The notes under the pieces were generated by a model. The model did not search any database. It was not told the origin of the DNA and saw nothing but the letters and a program-made list of their open reading frames with translations. From Toxotes chatareus (Eukaryota > Chordata > Actinopteri > Toxotidae): a DNA stretch of 64,000 nt. The translations under genes were made by a program, and so were the position numbers. The DNA lies in assembly GCA_016801885.1 (NCBI GenBank), contig CM028895.1, forward strand, positions 5,170,001-5,234,000, read 5' to 3'. Positions 41,841 through 55,300 of the stretch are shown one piece after another. Numbering within the stretch: the first letter of the stretch is position 1; every line of letters begins with the position of its first letter.

Positions 41841-44622
41841 TAAACTAATTTATAAATAAGGTTTAGGGATTAAATAATATTAAAAGTTATGTTCTTCTGT
41901 GTATTTTACACAGACTTTTCTGGTTCTTCAGCACATTTTTTTAATCTATAAAACTATATATAGCTGGTGTGTATTTACTTTTAATGTCAATGCTGCAACA
42001 GGCCTTCAGCTGTTAGCATACAGACTCAAACCGCAAAGCCTGTGAATGTTTTTGTCCCCCCACACCAGTCTTTGAAGCAGCCGAGCATAAGTAAGAATTT
42101 TTGTTGTTGTTTTGTTGGATGCTTGATTCACACCAGCTGAGGCAGTGTGCTTGCCTGTGCTGTTTTGTTGTTTTCATTTGCCAAGTGCCCTCACCAAATG
42201 TCCAGAACACTTCAAAGTGGTCTTGAGAAAAAAGCTAGAGATCTTTGTGTATTAAAACGCAATTTTTCAGGCGCTTGCTGTTTTTCATGTGAGCAGCCAC
42301 CCCCTCCTTTTGAGTCTCCAGGGTGACTTTGAGACTAAGAAGACCTTCAATCTGAGGGTTCTCCTTTTAAAGCAAATGAGTCTTCGGATGTGTTTTAAAT
42401 GAAATGCCAGAAAATCAGAACAAGTTTTATAGATTAAATGATTAATTGTGGCTCCAGACCCCTACTGAGCACCATCACAGTATAGCTGTAGAGAGGGCAT
42501 TTGTTAAAGTGGTCTATGCAGCAATAAAACCAATTCAGTGCCATTTAATGTTACCATTTAGAGCTGATTTACTACCTGTATTGTTTGTTGTTAACATGAT
42601 ATGCAGGCTGCACAAGGTGATGACTGATTTTATGCCTTTGAGCTTTTGAGCCCCGGTACAAACCATAAAATTCCAGTCATGCCTAGTCACTGCCACCCGG
42701 CGCATATTTATTAGGCAATTTCACATGGCAAAGATATTCATTGGTGAGCAAGAGCATGAATCACAGCTCGCACCCGGCTTTCTGCTGAACTCTGACGGCA
42801 TCAGTATCCGAGCAGATACTGTGGATCACGATTGGGACTTTGATCACGTAGGAACGTCTTCGTTAATTTTTAGCGAGAAAGACAACATCGTAGCTTCCTT
42901 TCTTGCCTGCTCCAGAAAAGGGAGTGTTTTTCCATTTAACTTGGTCAAAAAAATGTGTCCGCTGTGGTTAAAATAGGCTAAACTCTAACCGTGTGACCAC
43001 TTTAAAGCACAGTGTCTCTGTCTTTATGTGCATTTGAGTCCTATTACTGATACTGTTAAAGGAGGGAGTACTGTGTGCATGTATAGACCTTTAATGCACT
43101 TAGATGTGTCTGTGCTTTTGCATGAGTGCATGAGATATTTTCGTTTGCGTTCATATATGCTTGCATGTCGGCTTGTGTGTGTGCGCTGCTTGTCACTTTG
43201 TGAATGACTAAGCACATCTAATCACAGTGCGGCCGCCTGCAGATATCTGAGGAGAGCTCATCACAACAGAGCAGGTAGAGAGCAGCAGGCTAATCAAATC
43301 AAGGTGATGGGGAGAGACTAATTGGGGGAGTTTAAATTGCAAATTTTAAGATGACAGGATGATCGCTCTTATCGCATGTGTCATTTTTCTTTCTTTTTTT
43401 TCCACCATTTTTCTTTGAATCCCTGCTCTAGTTTGGCAGTGTGTTCGTGAAATATGAAGCTGTACTTGTTAGCATTGGTAACTACTTTAGCTACTGACAG
43501 AATTCAAATAAATTGCAATTAAATTTAACAGAAAATATTCTATCTCGACTGTTCTTGAAAAATCAGATCTAGTTTTTTTTTTGCAAAGTACATTAATTTT
43601 TAAATTCATCTTGTCCTCTGCTCCAACATCTGTTATTTTGACTCATACTGGAAAATCAAACCTGGAAGCAGTGAGTAAACATGGATGTTGTCAAAACGGG
43701 TTATTGTGGTTCTTCTTGTAATCTTGAAAAGACAATCTTTGCGCTCATGCAAGGCATTTGGATCTCGTTTGACAAAATGACATTAGATTGCATTTTTGTC
43801 TAATGAGCGCCTGCTGTTTAATTCCTGGTAGATCATTAGAGGTAATAGATCAGTTCAGGACGGTGGTCTGGCCAGTATTTACTGCAGAATCTGGTGCTGG
43901 CAGTGAAAAAACGACAGCAGTCCTTCCCTAGGAGGGAGTATTCCCTGGGCCTGCAGAAATAATGACATCCTGAGTCCCCACTGAGTTCCTGTATCACTTA
44001 GTTCTAATCCAATCTAATCCTCCTCAGTGTACACTTACAGCTGCACTGATTCAATGTGGTATTTCTGATTTTGAATGAGTAACTGGCACAAAGAATGAAT
44101 CTTTGGATCTTTGGCATGTTTTACCAGATCTAATGCACAAACCTGGAGGTTTTATCCACAGTATAGTCAGGTTTAAAGTGATGGGAGACAATCTGTGTTT
44201 GCTTGTCAGCAATTAAAGAGTTTGATTGCAGGAAAAAGTTGGATTATATTTCATTTCTACTCACTGGTTTGAGCTCGAAGAACAAGCTGCCGAGAGCTCC
44301 TGTGTGTCAGTTTACATCCATATATGAACGCGCCAGAGAGGAAACACAAACAACTTTACAACCAGATGCACCTGAATGAGTCTGATCTGAACTAGTTTCC
44401 CAGTTCCTTGTAAGCCCATTCACTTGTTTACTCCTACCTGACAGCAGAGAGCCAGTCGGTTTTGTGGGTCTATTGAGGCATCAGTGTATTTGTCATGCTC
44501 CGGTTGTGTCGGACAGCAGGTGTCAGAAGGAACCCGCTCGGCCTTGCTTCTCTGTCAACACTCTGTTCATGTGAATGTAAAGTGACTGCAGCCAATCTGT
44601 AGGTACGTTGGGGAGTTTGCAG

Positions 44623-44683
<61 letters not shown>

Positions 44684-45196
44684 ATATATATTTGGCAGCA
44701 CATGAGTGAATTCCCTTGGCTGTTTGTAGATTGACAGTGACACTATACACAACAAGTTGAATAATATTTATTTCTGGGCACTGACTCACCTGAAAATCAG
44801 TCGTGGAAATTATCTGAGTAAATTTACTACAGTTACATGGTTTTTGTTCTTACTTCAGAATTTGCATTGAAGAGTTTACATTAAAAAACACTGGATAAGC
44901 TCATAATGTAATGCATTGTTAAAGATAAGACCAGTGGGTCTGACATTTCACATGACAGCCAGTTCTCTATATCTAAGTATCAACAGTCTTTTAATGCCAT
45001 TTATAATATTACATCATTCACAAGGGCCATTTTTTTTCTGCAGAATGAACGAGTGGTTTATAAGGCCACAGAAAAAAAATGCATTAAAACAGCTTGAAAA
45101 CACTAATGAAGTGATATCAAAGAATATTATTATTCCTGCTTCACAGAAAAATGTCATTGCAGCTTTTATTTTGATATTCTATTTACACAGGTTTTG
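41841..45196 (+). other. rgs6: rgs6 intron right of the LTR element, 41.8-45.2 kb
   Basis: No exon. It begins with the right TAAAC duplication. The segments 42640-42990 and 43200-43390 are low in repeats and look like conserved non-coding elements. A (GT)28 run lies at 44625-44680. The open frame 42725-42976 has no known domain. Confidence 0.55.
44625..44680. repeat. (GT)28 microsatellite
   Basis: The longest dinucleotide run of the window, uninterrupted, followed by GAGATATATAT. Confidence 0.97.
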
Positions 45197-45310
45197 ATTT
45201 ATTGTTATCCCAAAGGAAATTTGGTTTACAGCCAGGGATTAATCACAAAGATCACAGCAATGCATCAATGACAACAGACAACAACCTGTGGTTAAAAGCC
45301 TAAAAACTAT
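45197..45310 (-). mobile_element. LINE 3'-end remnant (reverse orientation)
   Basis: The - strand reads CCCTGGCTGTAAACCAAATT, then TCCTTTGGGATAACAATAAA. This resembles the usual 3' tail of fish LINEs (AAATTTCCCTTGGGATAAATAAA). No coding part is left. Confidence 0.45.
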
Positions 45311-47583
45311 GTACATACACATAAAAATAAACATATATTTAATTTAATATTTATTTTATCCTATTTAATACAACTGTTGGCTGCAATACCATGCAAGTGT
45401 AGTGTGTGTGTGTGTGATTGTGTTCACTGTATGTGAGAGATATTTATGATGCAGATGGTGACTCACAGCACATAATGAGTACAGGCAACAAAACTCGATA
45501 AGCGAGCAGTTTGTTGTTTATCTGGGTTTTGTAGCTCCATAATTCTTTGTTGTTCACACAGTGGTCTTGTCCCGAGAGTAAATTGTTTAATCCCTAATTA
45601 ATCTCACAGATATTCATGGTGTAATAGGGATTAACATATTGTTTTGTTAGGAAAACAATGACAGAGGCGTTTTCTGGGCTGTAATGAGACGTAGCACAAC
45701 CTCCTCTCGCTTGTCAAATTTTGGCAGAAATTACAAAGGACTGCACATCAAAGGACTACAACTACACAAAGAACATTTGAGCTCCAACATGTACACACAT
45801 ATTCACACGCACACATACGCTCCCTACATTCAGAGACAATTATGAAGAGAAAGGCGGTGTGAGGAAGAGAAACAGCAGAGTTCTCTAAAGTGGAAGTGAA
45901 TATATTCAGAAAGGTGTTAATATTTGGATAGACGGTCGAGCACAACTGTGAATAAATACACCTGCAGCCATTATTGTGCTAATGCACTGTAGAGTTTCCT
46001 CAGCCCAATATGATGACACCTGTTTCGTTCATTCGTTGCAGCCAACTGAGCAGACAGAGCCAAAATAATGAGGCAGCACAGTCCATTCAAAGCAGTCTCT
46101 CTTATCGTCCTCCAGCTGGGACGGGATGGTCCTGACTACATGGGTGTCGAAATATTTAGTATGTTTCAAATAAATGATAAAGGTGCTACATGCAGGACCC
46201 AAACATCAGTAACTCATCTCCACATTCATTTTCAGGCGTTATTGTGAATACTCTGAGAAAACAAAACTATAGCTGAAAAGATCAACCTCAAGTAGAGAGA
46301 CTTTTATTTCATTTTTCAAGTAAAGATTCAGTGTTAAATCTTCTGGATTAATTTATAGCATATAGACAAATAGAACAGCAAACACTGGGCTGCACTGTTA
46401 GGAGAAGTTGAGGCTGATCCTGTGTGGGTTCAGGCCACTGTTGTGTGTTGGCTGAGGTGGATGAGATATAATGGGGCTTCGCTCGAGTGTCGGAGGGAGC
46501 TCGGGGATGTCAGGGACCAAGGTAGCAGAGGTCGCAGCGCAAAGTGGCAGGTTATGATTAATGAATGTGAACTTTTGTCAGGCACGCTCCCTGTGTAGCC
46601 CCGGGTCCATTAGAGAACTTGGATGGACACACACACACACACACACACACACATAAGAAAGGGAAAAGACAACCCACACTTAACTGATGGATGATGTGGA
46701 AGTAGGGCCACACATCGTTTTTCCATTAGAGTCTCTTCTCATTCTGCTCTGTCTCTTATTCTGCCTTCTCCAATCAATCTTTAGCTGCACGCTTTTCCTC
46801 TGTTTTAACCAAGATGAGTTCTTGTTTGCCTTCCATCTTCTGTGCTCTATCCAGCTTTGTTTCTACCTTTTTGTTTTCTGAGCGATTGTACAGCCGCAGA
46901 CTCTTCTGATTCTTCATCTGAGTCTTCTTATTGTCTTATTGCATGAATCGAAGCTTAAGGTGACATGAGTAACAATCACCAGATCAAAGAATATTGATCT
47001 AAGAAGAGCAGAACAGATTCCTGCGGTGTTAGTCTCTGTTTAGTGTCGTCGGCCAGTTGTATCACAGGGGCCACATGCAGCATTTTTCTTACATGCATAA
47101 ATCATTAAGCCATGAATCTTTCAGTCCTGTTATCATCATAAAACACAAAAACGTGGGCCCTGTATGTACATTGGTTTTTACAATATGAACCACCAAGGTG
47201 GATCTTGCAGGGAATGTGCTGCATGTGCTTACAGCACAAAAGAAAATGTATTCATTGTGAGCCTCTCGTGGGACTGCTGTGATGAACAGGGTAAACAGTG
47301 CAAGACGCTACTTTCAGTTTGTGACAGGAAACAAAAAGCTGCTTGGGAAATGTGTAATTTCTTGTTTAGAAGCCACTGATCTGCTTTGCCAAATAGCCTA
47401 TATTTTCTGAAATGTTATTGGTGCCTGGATTTCAATACAGTTTTCAATATGATGCGATGTGATATAACACTGTTGTCCACTATAGTGGCAATTTGTCTTT
47501 TTCACTGAGTAGAATAGATGACCAGAAATGCAGAATAATATTTATTAATCAATGATTGAATATAAAGCTGTCAAATGAAAATA
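45311..47583 (+). other. rgs6: rgs6 intron, 45.3-47.6 kb
   Basis: No exon. A short TG run lies at about 45400-45416 and a (CA)13 run at 46627-46652. A GC-richer patch lies around 46440-46560. Otherwise single-copy, AT-rich. Confidence 0.5.
46627..46652. repeat. (AC)13 microsatellite
   Basis: Uninterrupted AC dinucleotides. Confidence 0.93.
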
Positions 47584-47689
47584 GTGGAGTAGAAGTATAT
47601 AATACCATTAAGTGGAGTTACTCAAGTACCTCAGAACTGTCCTTGAGAACAGTACTTGTGTAAATGTATGTAGTTACTTTCCACCTCTG
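47584..47689 (-). repeat. fish MITE/SINE-type repeat fragment (ACTCAAGTACxxCAG family)
   Basis: The stretch has TGGAGTAGAAGTATATAATA, GTTACTCAAGTACCTCAGAA and TAGTTACTTTCCACCTCTG. It resembles the very common fish repeat whose other strand reads GTGGAAAGTAACTAAGTACA. An internal part is missing. Confidence 0.55.
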
Positions 47690-50600
47690 TTTTTTTGTTT
47701 GTCTCCCCACATCCCCCACATCACATGAACCACAACAGGGAAAAAAGTATTTGACTTGGTTGTGTTATAATGAGAATTTTTTTGTGGTTGTGTGAGATTA
47801 ATACAAATGAATTAAACTACACCACAGTAATGTTAACCATAGTTTAGTTGCTAGGAGCAGATATTGTGGGGAAAACAAATTAAACACAGGGAGCATTTTG
47901 CAGATATGTTCAGTTCCTACAAATTAGTTGTATATTAAAACTGGTTACAAATTAGTTGTGCATAAATATAATTTCTAGCAGACAGAGTCGCTCTGGCCCG
48001 ATTTCCTCCTTTGTTTTCAACTCATGTTTGTCTTTCGCTTCCCAGCCTGTTTTACTTTTACTGCACTGTCCTCTCTCTCTCTTTCTCCTTCTTTTCCCGT
48101 CTCTATCTGTCCCTTATCGCACAATTTTGTCTCTGTGTTAGCAGAGAATAATACTTCAGTAAAGTGAGAAGTAGGCCAGACTGTGTCTCAGCTCCACTGG
48201 GAACAGAGCCAAAGGAAACTCAGCGGCTCAGTGCATGTGGCGTTATTGGGGTTAAAAAACAAACAAACTCTATAACCTCATCTCAAGTTTGACCAATCTA
48301 GATAAAGATCTCTGAAACCCATGGGCACCAGGACCATTTGTGAATGAGTTATGGCCTGAATAGTGAATGAAAGTTTAGAGGGGACAGATCTGTGAATGAA
48401 CTCATTTCCTCCTGATTTAATTCCGCTATTCACACTCACATCTAATGGTAGTGGCATGATTCTGCTCTTACAGATGCTCCCTGCTGTGGCAAAATATTCT
48501 CTTAAAATAACAAGCGAGGGAGCGTTGTGAGTAATCCTCTCAATAGGAATCAGTTTTTTCACTTCATTTCAAATGCATGTAGAGAATACAGAAACAGAAT
48601 CTGTCTTTGTCACTTATACCACAGTGTTTAAAGCTAAGCATAGTAAGCTTTGATTGGCCTAACCTGACCTAAACACACTTGAGCCGCTAAGGTCACCATA
48701 ACGTCTTGACTAAAAATCACTTATGGAGAAGGAGATTTATAGGATATAAGCCCAAAGAGAGGCTGCATGGCTTGTGTGATTAATTCAGAGAGGTTTTAGA
48801 CATCTGAAGATGTAAAACTCATTTGTATTTAATAATAAATAAGGCAAATATTAGCGAAAAATCAGAAGTGTTTCCCTTTTTCTGCCCTGTTAAATCAAAC
48901 CTTCAGATTTATCTTGTGAGCCATTGGGAGGTCCGGTCTGTTAGGTTGGCAATCATTGACTTTTTTGTTAGACTGTTTGTTAGTAAAAGGCAGCGCGACC
49001 AGCTTTCACTGATCACAAGGAATTAATCTGTCTACAGGGCAGGTGAAGCAGGTTTAATGGAAGGTTTTACAGACCGTTGTGTAAACTGATCCCATACTGT
49101 GCTGAAAGTGGTTAAATGGTCACATGTCTTGGATATGAAATATATAGAATGTGATCTTAGAAGAACGTGGATGATGCCTGAACTGCGTATGGCTGTTATC
49201 AGAGAGTTGATGAAGGCCAGTTTTGGCTTGACGGGGGTAACTGTAATCTATGTTATACCTTCCAAAATACAATGTATGTGATCTCATGTGCAGTGCTTCA
49301 GTTTAGGCTTTTATACATTCTGAGCTGTCTCTATTTGTTTCTCCACCTAACAGACACACACGCATACACACACACACTGTACCAGCTGCCTCACTCCTCT
49401 CTCCACACACTCTGTTGGTAGATAAACACATTGGCAGAGACTGACGCCAAGCCCCTCTCGCTCTGCGACAGAAGGTTATAATATGTTTAATGGCTTTCAT
49501 TTTACTTTGTTCCCCTCAGCCGAATTCTAATGCTGACCTTCTAGCAGGAGCTCAAGTTGCAGTGAAATTGTGTGCCGTACCTGAGGTTTTATGACTGACA
49601 CAGAGGAACAGCAGCTTTTAGGCATGTGTATGAAAGAGAAAGACACACAAAGGAAGATGAAAAAAAAAAAAAAATCACTTTTTGCATGTGAATCTTAATT
49701 TAATAGGGATTTTCCAATCCTCCTCCTCCTCCTCCAGCCTACATTTCACACCTGACAATGTGCACATTAAAAAAACACATTAAAATCTAATTTATTTCCT
49801 TGACTGAGACACTTAATTAGATATGCTGTCCACCGGCTCCACATCCATGATTATCTTAACAGTCCATTTGTGATAACAATGTTCCAATCTGAGCTGTCCC
49901 GTGTGCTTCCATGGCTAAATGTAATTCTGTTATTCTATTAGTGCAGTGATGTGGCAGCATATTATATATGACCATGATTGGCTGATTAGCATTAGGTGAG
50001 GATTTTATTGTAACCCAACCCATATTAGCATATTAGCGCTCATTGTATACGACAGCAGGATTTTTCTTATCAAACCCTGTACCATGTGTTCTCAGATTTC
50101 TTGGTATTACATTACAGAAGTCTATTCCATCTGTAAGGTTAACTGTATTTCCACCGCCTGAATGTGCTGCTTTTAGACTTGATTTGGATGAGCAGGGTGC
50201 CAGAGTGGTTTGGCTTTGGTGCATTTTTTTATTAATCTGATTACAGACCATCCACATAATAACAGAGAGGGAACAATTTGGCTTTTTAGCTGCTAAATAC
50301 TCCACTGTGGCTGTATCTGCTGTTTGGTGCTGAGTCGATAGTGTAAAGTGGATTTTTAGAACTTTTTTTGCTGAAAACAGCTGGATGCTGTCGCCAAAAA
50401 CGACGCTATGAGAGCAGCGAGTACAAACCCAGACAGCTAAACAAGGAGCTGAAAGCCCAGCATGAAACTCTGCTCAGCTGAGGGGAGCAGCAGATTCATT
50501 CATTCATATTTCTGTCAGTTCATCATTATAAACTAACCCTTTCATATTGTCCCAACACTGTCATTTGGCATGTTGTTATGAAAATATTGATTTGTAGCCA

Positions 50601-52371
50601 CGTTAAACGTTTTTCCTCTTTTGCTCTACTCTCTTGCTGACACAGGGGTTCTTGGCTGCAGTTGCAGGAGATCATCTAAGTAGATGATGGCAGAAGTGCA
50701 CTATGTTAGTGCATTCAGGCCCATTTTCAGCAGAAAACCCTCCACTGTTATTCCAGCTAACAATCAGTTTAAGACTCTGTCTGTCTGGCTGAATGATGAT
50801 TGTGTCAGTTCTCAACTACACGATCAGATTATCGTAGTGAGCTTGAATAATGGGAAAGGGCAACTTTGCACACACATTCAGTTGTGATTCAAATGTGGCC
50901 AAAGTTTTATGAGCAGACAGCAATAAAATATAACTTTAACGTTTTTCTTTGCTGCAGAAGGGTATTTAATAGCTTATCAGAGGTTACTGAATGAATAGCT
51001 CATATTATTTGGAAATTTATAAAGATTAATGCATTGTATTTATCCAAAGTGGCGTATAAAAGAAATGGCTCCAGTTAAAGGAACAGAGAGGAGACGTGTT
51101 ATTTGACAATTTAATCAAAATTAAATTTTACTCAAGAAAGAAGAAACACTTGTGAAGTGAGTATGAGGACATTAGAAATCCTCTGTACATACACTTAACT
51201 ATCAGCTCCTCCTGTGAATGTACCAGTGCCTCTTCAAACAGCTACACATCAGCTTCCTGCTTCGCTTGGCATCCACCACCAATGTGACTCAGCAGAGCAG
51301 GGGCACCGTGTGTATTTTGCGCTGTGTGATATATTAATCTTATATCTCATGTGGATATCCTCTTGGTTGGTTTTGCAGTTGTTTAGACGTGTGGTTCTTC
51401 AGTTATAGATGAAAAAGGTCAGTTTTAGACAATATTTGTTGTTACTTGGTGAAAAGATATTATTCAATAAAGCCACAGTACAGTCTGGATATACTTCTGT
51501 AAGAGCTCACTCTGGGTTTTATTACAGGAAAGGTTTGTGGTGGTGGAGACAGTTTACCACAGCGTGCATTAACAGCGGCAGTAATATGATCAAATATGAT
51601 CAACAGAGTGGCAGCGTGATTGACTGATTGAACCAGCTGATGTGCTGAAAGATAAGTGCAAACACCACTCTGATCTTCCTGAACCTTTCCATTGTTTTCT
51701 TGCAAGTGTAGTAAAAAGTGCAGTAAAAGTGGCTTTATAATTTTGACACAAAATTAAACGCAAAATATCTACAAACACAGAATGCGTGCTACAGCGCAAT
51801 ACAGTTGCCCAGTGGGAAACTTTCTTAAACGCAGTGCAGGCAGCTGACAGGACTTTGAATCTCTTTCAGCTGATAATCAAACAGCAGCAGGAGGAAGTGA
51901 CGCTGTGACAGACCTTCATTTCAGCCACTGTCTGCTGAGATTCAGCCACTACAATCCAAAATATAATATAAAATATGAGTTAAGTAGTTAGTATTGTTGA
52001 CACTGCTGTCGGTACATGTGCTGCACAGAGCCACTGATCTGAGTTAGCATAAGTGGCATGTGCTGTTTCGTGTGTTTTCTCCCTTCAACACTCAAATAAC
52101 AGATTATGGATCTGGATGCCTGTGCACAATTGTTTCCTAAGGTGTATGATGCTATGAAGGCTTATTGAACCTATTTGAAAAAATAGCAAAAGGTTTTTAC
52201 TTTAAAAAGTTGGTGTACTGATAAAAGCAAATTGCAGTGAAAACAGACTTAATCACAAATTAATCACGTATAACGTTTGCTGAAGCTGCCCCTGTCTCCA
52301 CTTAGGAGGCTAAAAATAGTGGCATTATCAGATCTGTGCGGAGCAACGAGGAAACCGTTAACATTTCCATC
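47690..52371 (+). other. rgs6: rgs6 intron, 47.7-52.4 kb
   Basis: No exon. Short pyrimidine tracts (48070-48110), a TCC run at 49720-49735 and an A run at 49661-49674. Mostly single-copy. The open frames at 48278-48562 and 50033-50305 lack known motifs. Confidence 0.5.
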
Positions 52372-52394
52372 TTTTTTTTTTTTTTTTTTTTTTT
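52372..52394. repeat. (T)23 homopolymer
   Basis: Could be the poly(A) tail of a minus-strand retroinsertion, but no body is recognised next to it. Confidence 0.9.
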
Positions 52395-55300
52395 ACAATC
52401 TTTTCCACCATCAGATTTTGCCTTCTATGTCATCTCATTGAACCCTCTTCTCCTGTTTAATGGCACCTGACTGGTGAATTAGTGCCACCAGCTGTTTATC
52501 TCGATGAACCAACTCCTAATGTTCCTGTAGTGGCAGTGGTTGGAAACATGTATTACAGTTAGATAAAAACCTGGCTAATGATTAGGATCAAAGACAAGAG
52601 GAAGAGAATGGCGAGAAAGAGAAAATTAAGAGAGAAAGAAAGAAAATGGAGGGGAAAAGCGTGTACTTATTCCGCACAGTCAGCCAAATAGCAATTAGAA
52701 AGTAGAAGCTGTCATTCCAGCAATGTCATATCATGGTGCCAGAATAATAAAGAGTAGTGAAGACAGAGCCTTAAGAGAGTAGTTCAGCTGCAACAAAAAC
52801 AACTGCAGAGGGTGATGAATAAAAGGCTGGAATCAAGATAAATCTGTCAGCGTAGATAGACAGGGCCTATTTTCCCCCCATGGCATTCCCCCTAATTCCA
52901 AAAAAGAGAAGATGGAGGAGGTGTGTACACAATCCAGATAAGTATAGATTTTATAGATCCCTGCTTCTGTGCCTTCTCTATCAATAGAGCCCATTAAGAT
53001 GTAGACATCCAAGCCATCCATCAGTGATGAAGTTTCCTGCTCTATCAGCCCATCAGGCTGATCTATTTGGGCATGATGCTCCTTCAATTATGTGAACCCA
53101 GTCTCTCTTTATGTATCGCTCTCTTTTTCCATTTCAATCTGCTTCCTTCTTGTTTTTTCCTCTCTTACAGCTCCATCACTCACCCACTCTGTCCCCTACA
53201 AATCATATACACACAGAGAGGAGCCTACAATTTCCTTAATTCCCCTCCTGTGTAATCCTTTATCTGTTTCCCTGTAAGCCTTCAGGCAAACGGCTTGTTG
53301 CCTTGTAGTGAATCTGCTAATTTGCTGCTTCAGTCCAAAAACATCCTCCCAGTCTTTGCATTGTTACCGACACTGGAGAGAAATTGTTCATGTTTTGATT
53401 CTTTGTGAAAATTCCTGCTTCGAGACAAAGGTTTGTAAAACAATCACAAGAAGCTTTTGTGAAACTGAAGGTAAAAACCTGCTCTTTCTCTCAAGCTGAA
53501 CGCTCTGCGTTTCCTCCTTCATTCTTCAGTGACTTGGTTGATTAAACACTTCACTTTTATTCTTCTCAGTGTACGTACACAGCCACAACAAAGCACATGA
53601 AGGGATAATGCAGTGTGTGGCTGGGTAGCAAGGACTGGATGAGGATTTATTTGCAAAGAAATAACACCTTTCAGACTTTAACAGAGGCTTACTTGGATTT
53701 TGAGGATGGAAAAATCCAGATCTCGCTTCAAAGTTTCGAGCCCTTCGCTTACTGAGAGGCATTGATCCATTCGCTGGTCGGTGTTAATATTTCATGGGGT
53801 GGACGAGGGGCAGGGATTTAGATGGTTAGCCCAATAGACAGAGCTCACGGAAAGCGAGTGATCAATATCCATCAGGGACGAGCAATAATCAGGAGTGTTG
53901 GGGGGGAGAAGCCCCTGGAAGCAACCTGAAGCGAGCTGATAGACGCACAGCAGCGAAGACCTGCTGTTCATCAGCAGGACCTGAGGAGAAGAGACACATC
54001 TATATCTTTGTCTCTTCTCCTCACATGATCTTAAGTGAAGTGAAATTGAATCTTGGTTTGGGCCTGATTTTAAAGGTTTACTTAAAAGCCAGAGAGAGGG
54101 TAATGGTTGTGGATGAGAGGATAAAACACCCATACTTGGATGATTGACGCCGTCTTCATCAGTTTCAGATTGTCATGCTGTATTTTTTTGAAGACTCTGT
54201 TAGGTTTGTTAATGTTGACTTTTGGAGACACCTCCTTGATGCTTCAGATGTTCATCTGGCAGAGAGAAGTCTGTGGATATTACTTCAGTTGCCCATTATT
54301 AGTGTGTCCTCTCAGGAGAGAGGTGTGTGTGTGCGAAGCTGACTCAGCCAAACACTTTGAGCCTCTAGGTTCGTCGGGAGTATCAAAGTCTTCCTTCAGC
54401 CAGGATTTCACGTTAGTATTCAGGCTTGCACCACTAGTTGCCACTGTGCTGGTACCAACGCGCAGAAACAAGTCTTACTGTGAAATAATGAATTATTTAT
54501 GGGTATGAGGTCCTTGGAGCCAGACCTACTCCATGAAACATAAAGTTGATTAACTGGAGAGAGGGGGGGTCAGTAGGTTAGTAAGAGCTGCTGTTCAGAG
54601 CTTATGGGACTCAATTTTCGTTTGTTGTGGAAATATGATATAATGGCTTCTCTACATCACCGCACTGCTGCAGGAAGCGCTAACGTCCATTTCAGCGCTT
54701 CAGCTTGATAATAAAGTTGTGTAACCCTGTTTTCGTGATGAAGTAGCTTCATTCGGTCCCTGTTGGATGTGGCTAATAAGTGGGCCATAGTTTCTCTTTG
54801 AATAATCTAACACGCAGCTTCACCAGAAAATGTGTATTGGAATATGAAACACAATCCTGGATGCAATAACAGCACAGAGAATATTAAATTAAAAAGCAGT
54901 AGTTTCACCACTTATTATGTTATTTTTGAAAGAATTCTGCTAAGGTTTCTTCTTAAGGTAGTAGTTGGGTTAACTGGAGGTTTTTATTGTGAAAAACAGA
55001 TCTAAACCATACTTTGCTCCTAATTAATTCCCAAGAACCTACTCGCACTGCACAGTAAACAACAACAACAACAAACCACCTATGCTATATTCTTGGCTCC
55101 CACTGCCTTGATATCCATGGGAGGGGTCGCCCTCATTACATCTTCCCTCATCATTTTGCCTCCCGTAAAGAATTCATCGTGCATCTTTTCCTTGAACCAT
55201 TAACCAAGAGAAGAAATTCCAGGCATGGCCGCGTGCTGCTCTTTAAAACCCCGCAAGGCATGGCAGGGTTCATGGAAAGCAGACTGTCACAGCGATTCGT

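Noticed and set aside
42725..42976. 83-codon + strand open frame as a gene
   Set aside because: No recognisable domain, no splice or poly(A) context; better explained as an open stretch within a possible non-coding element.
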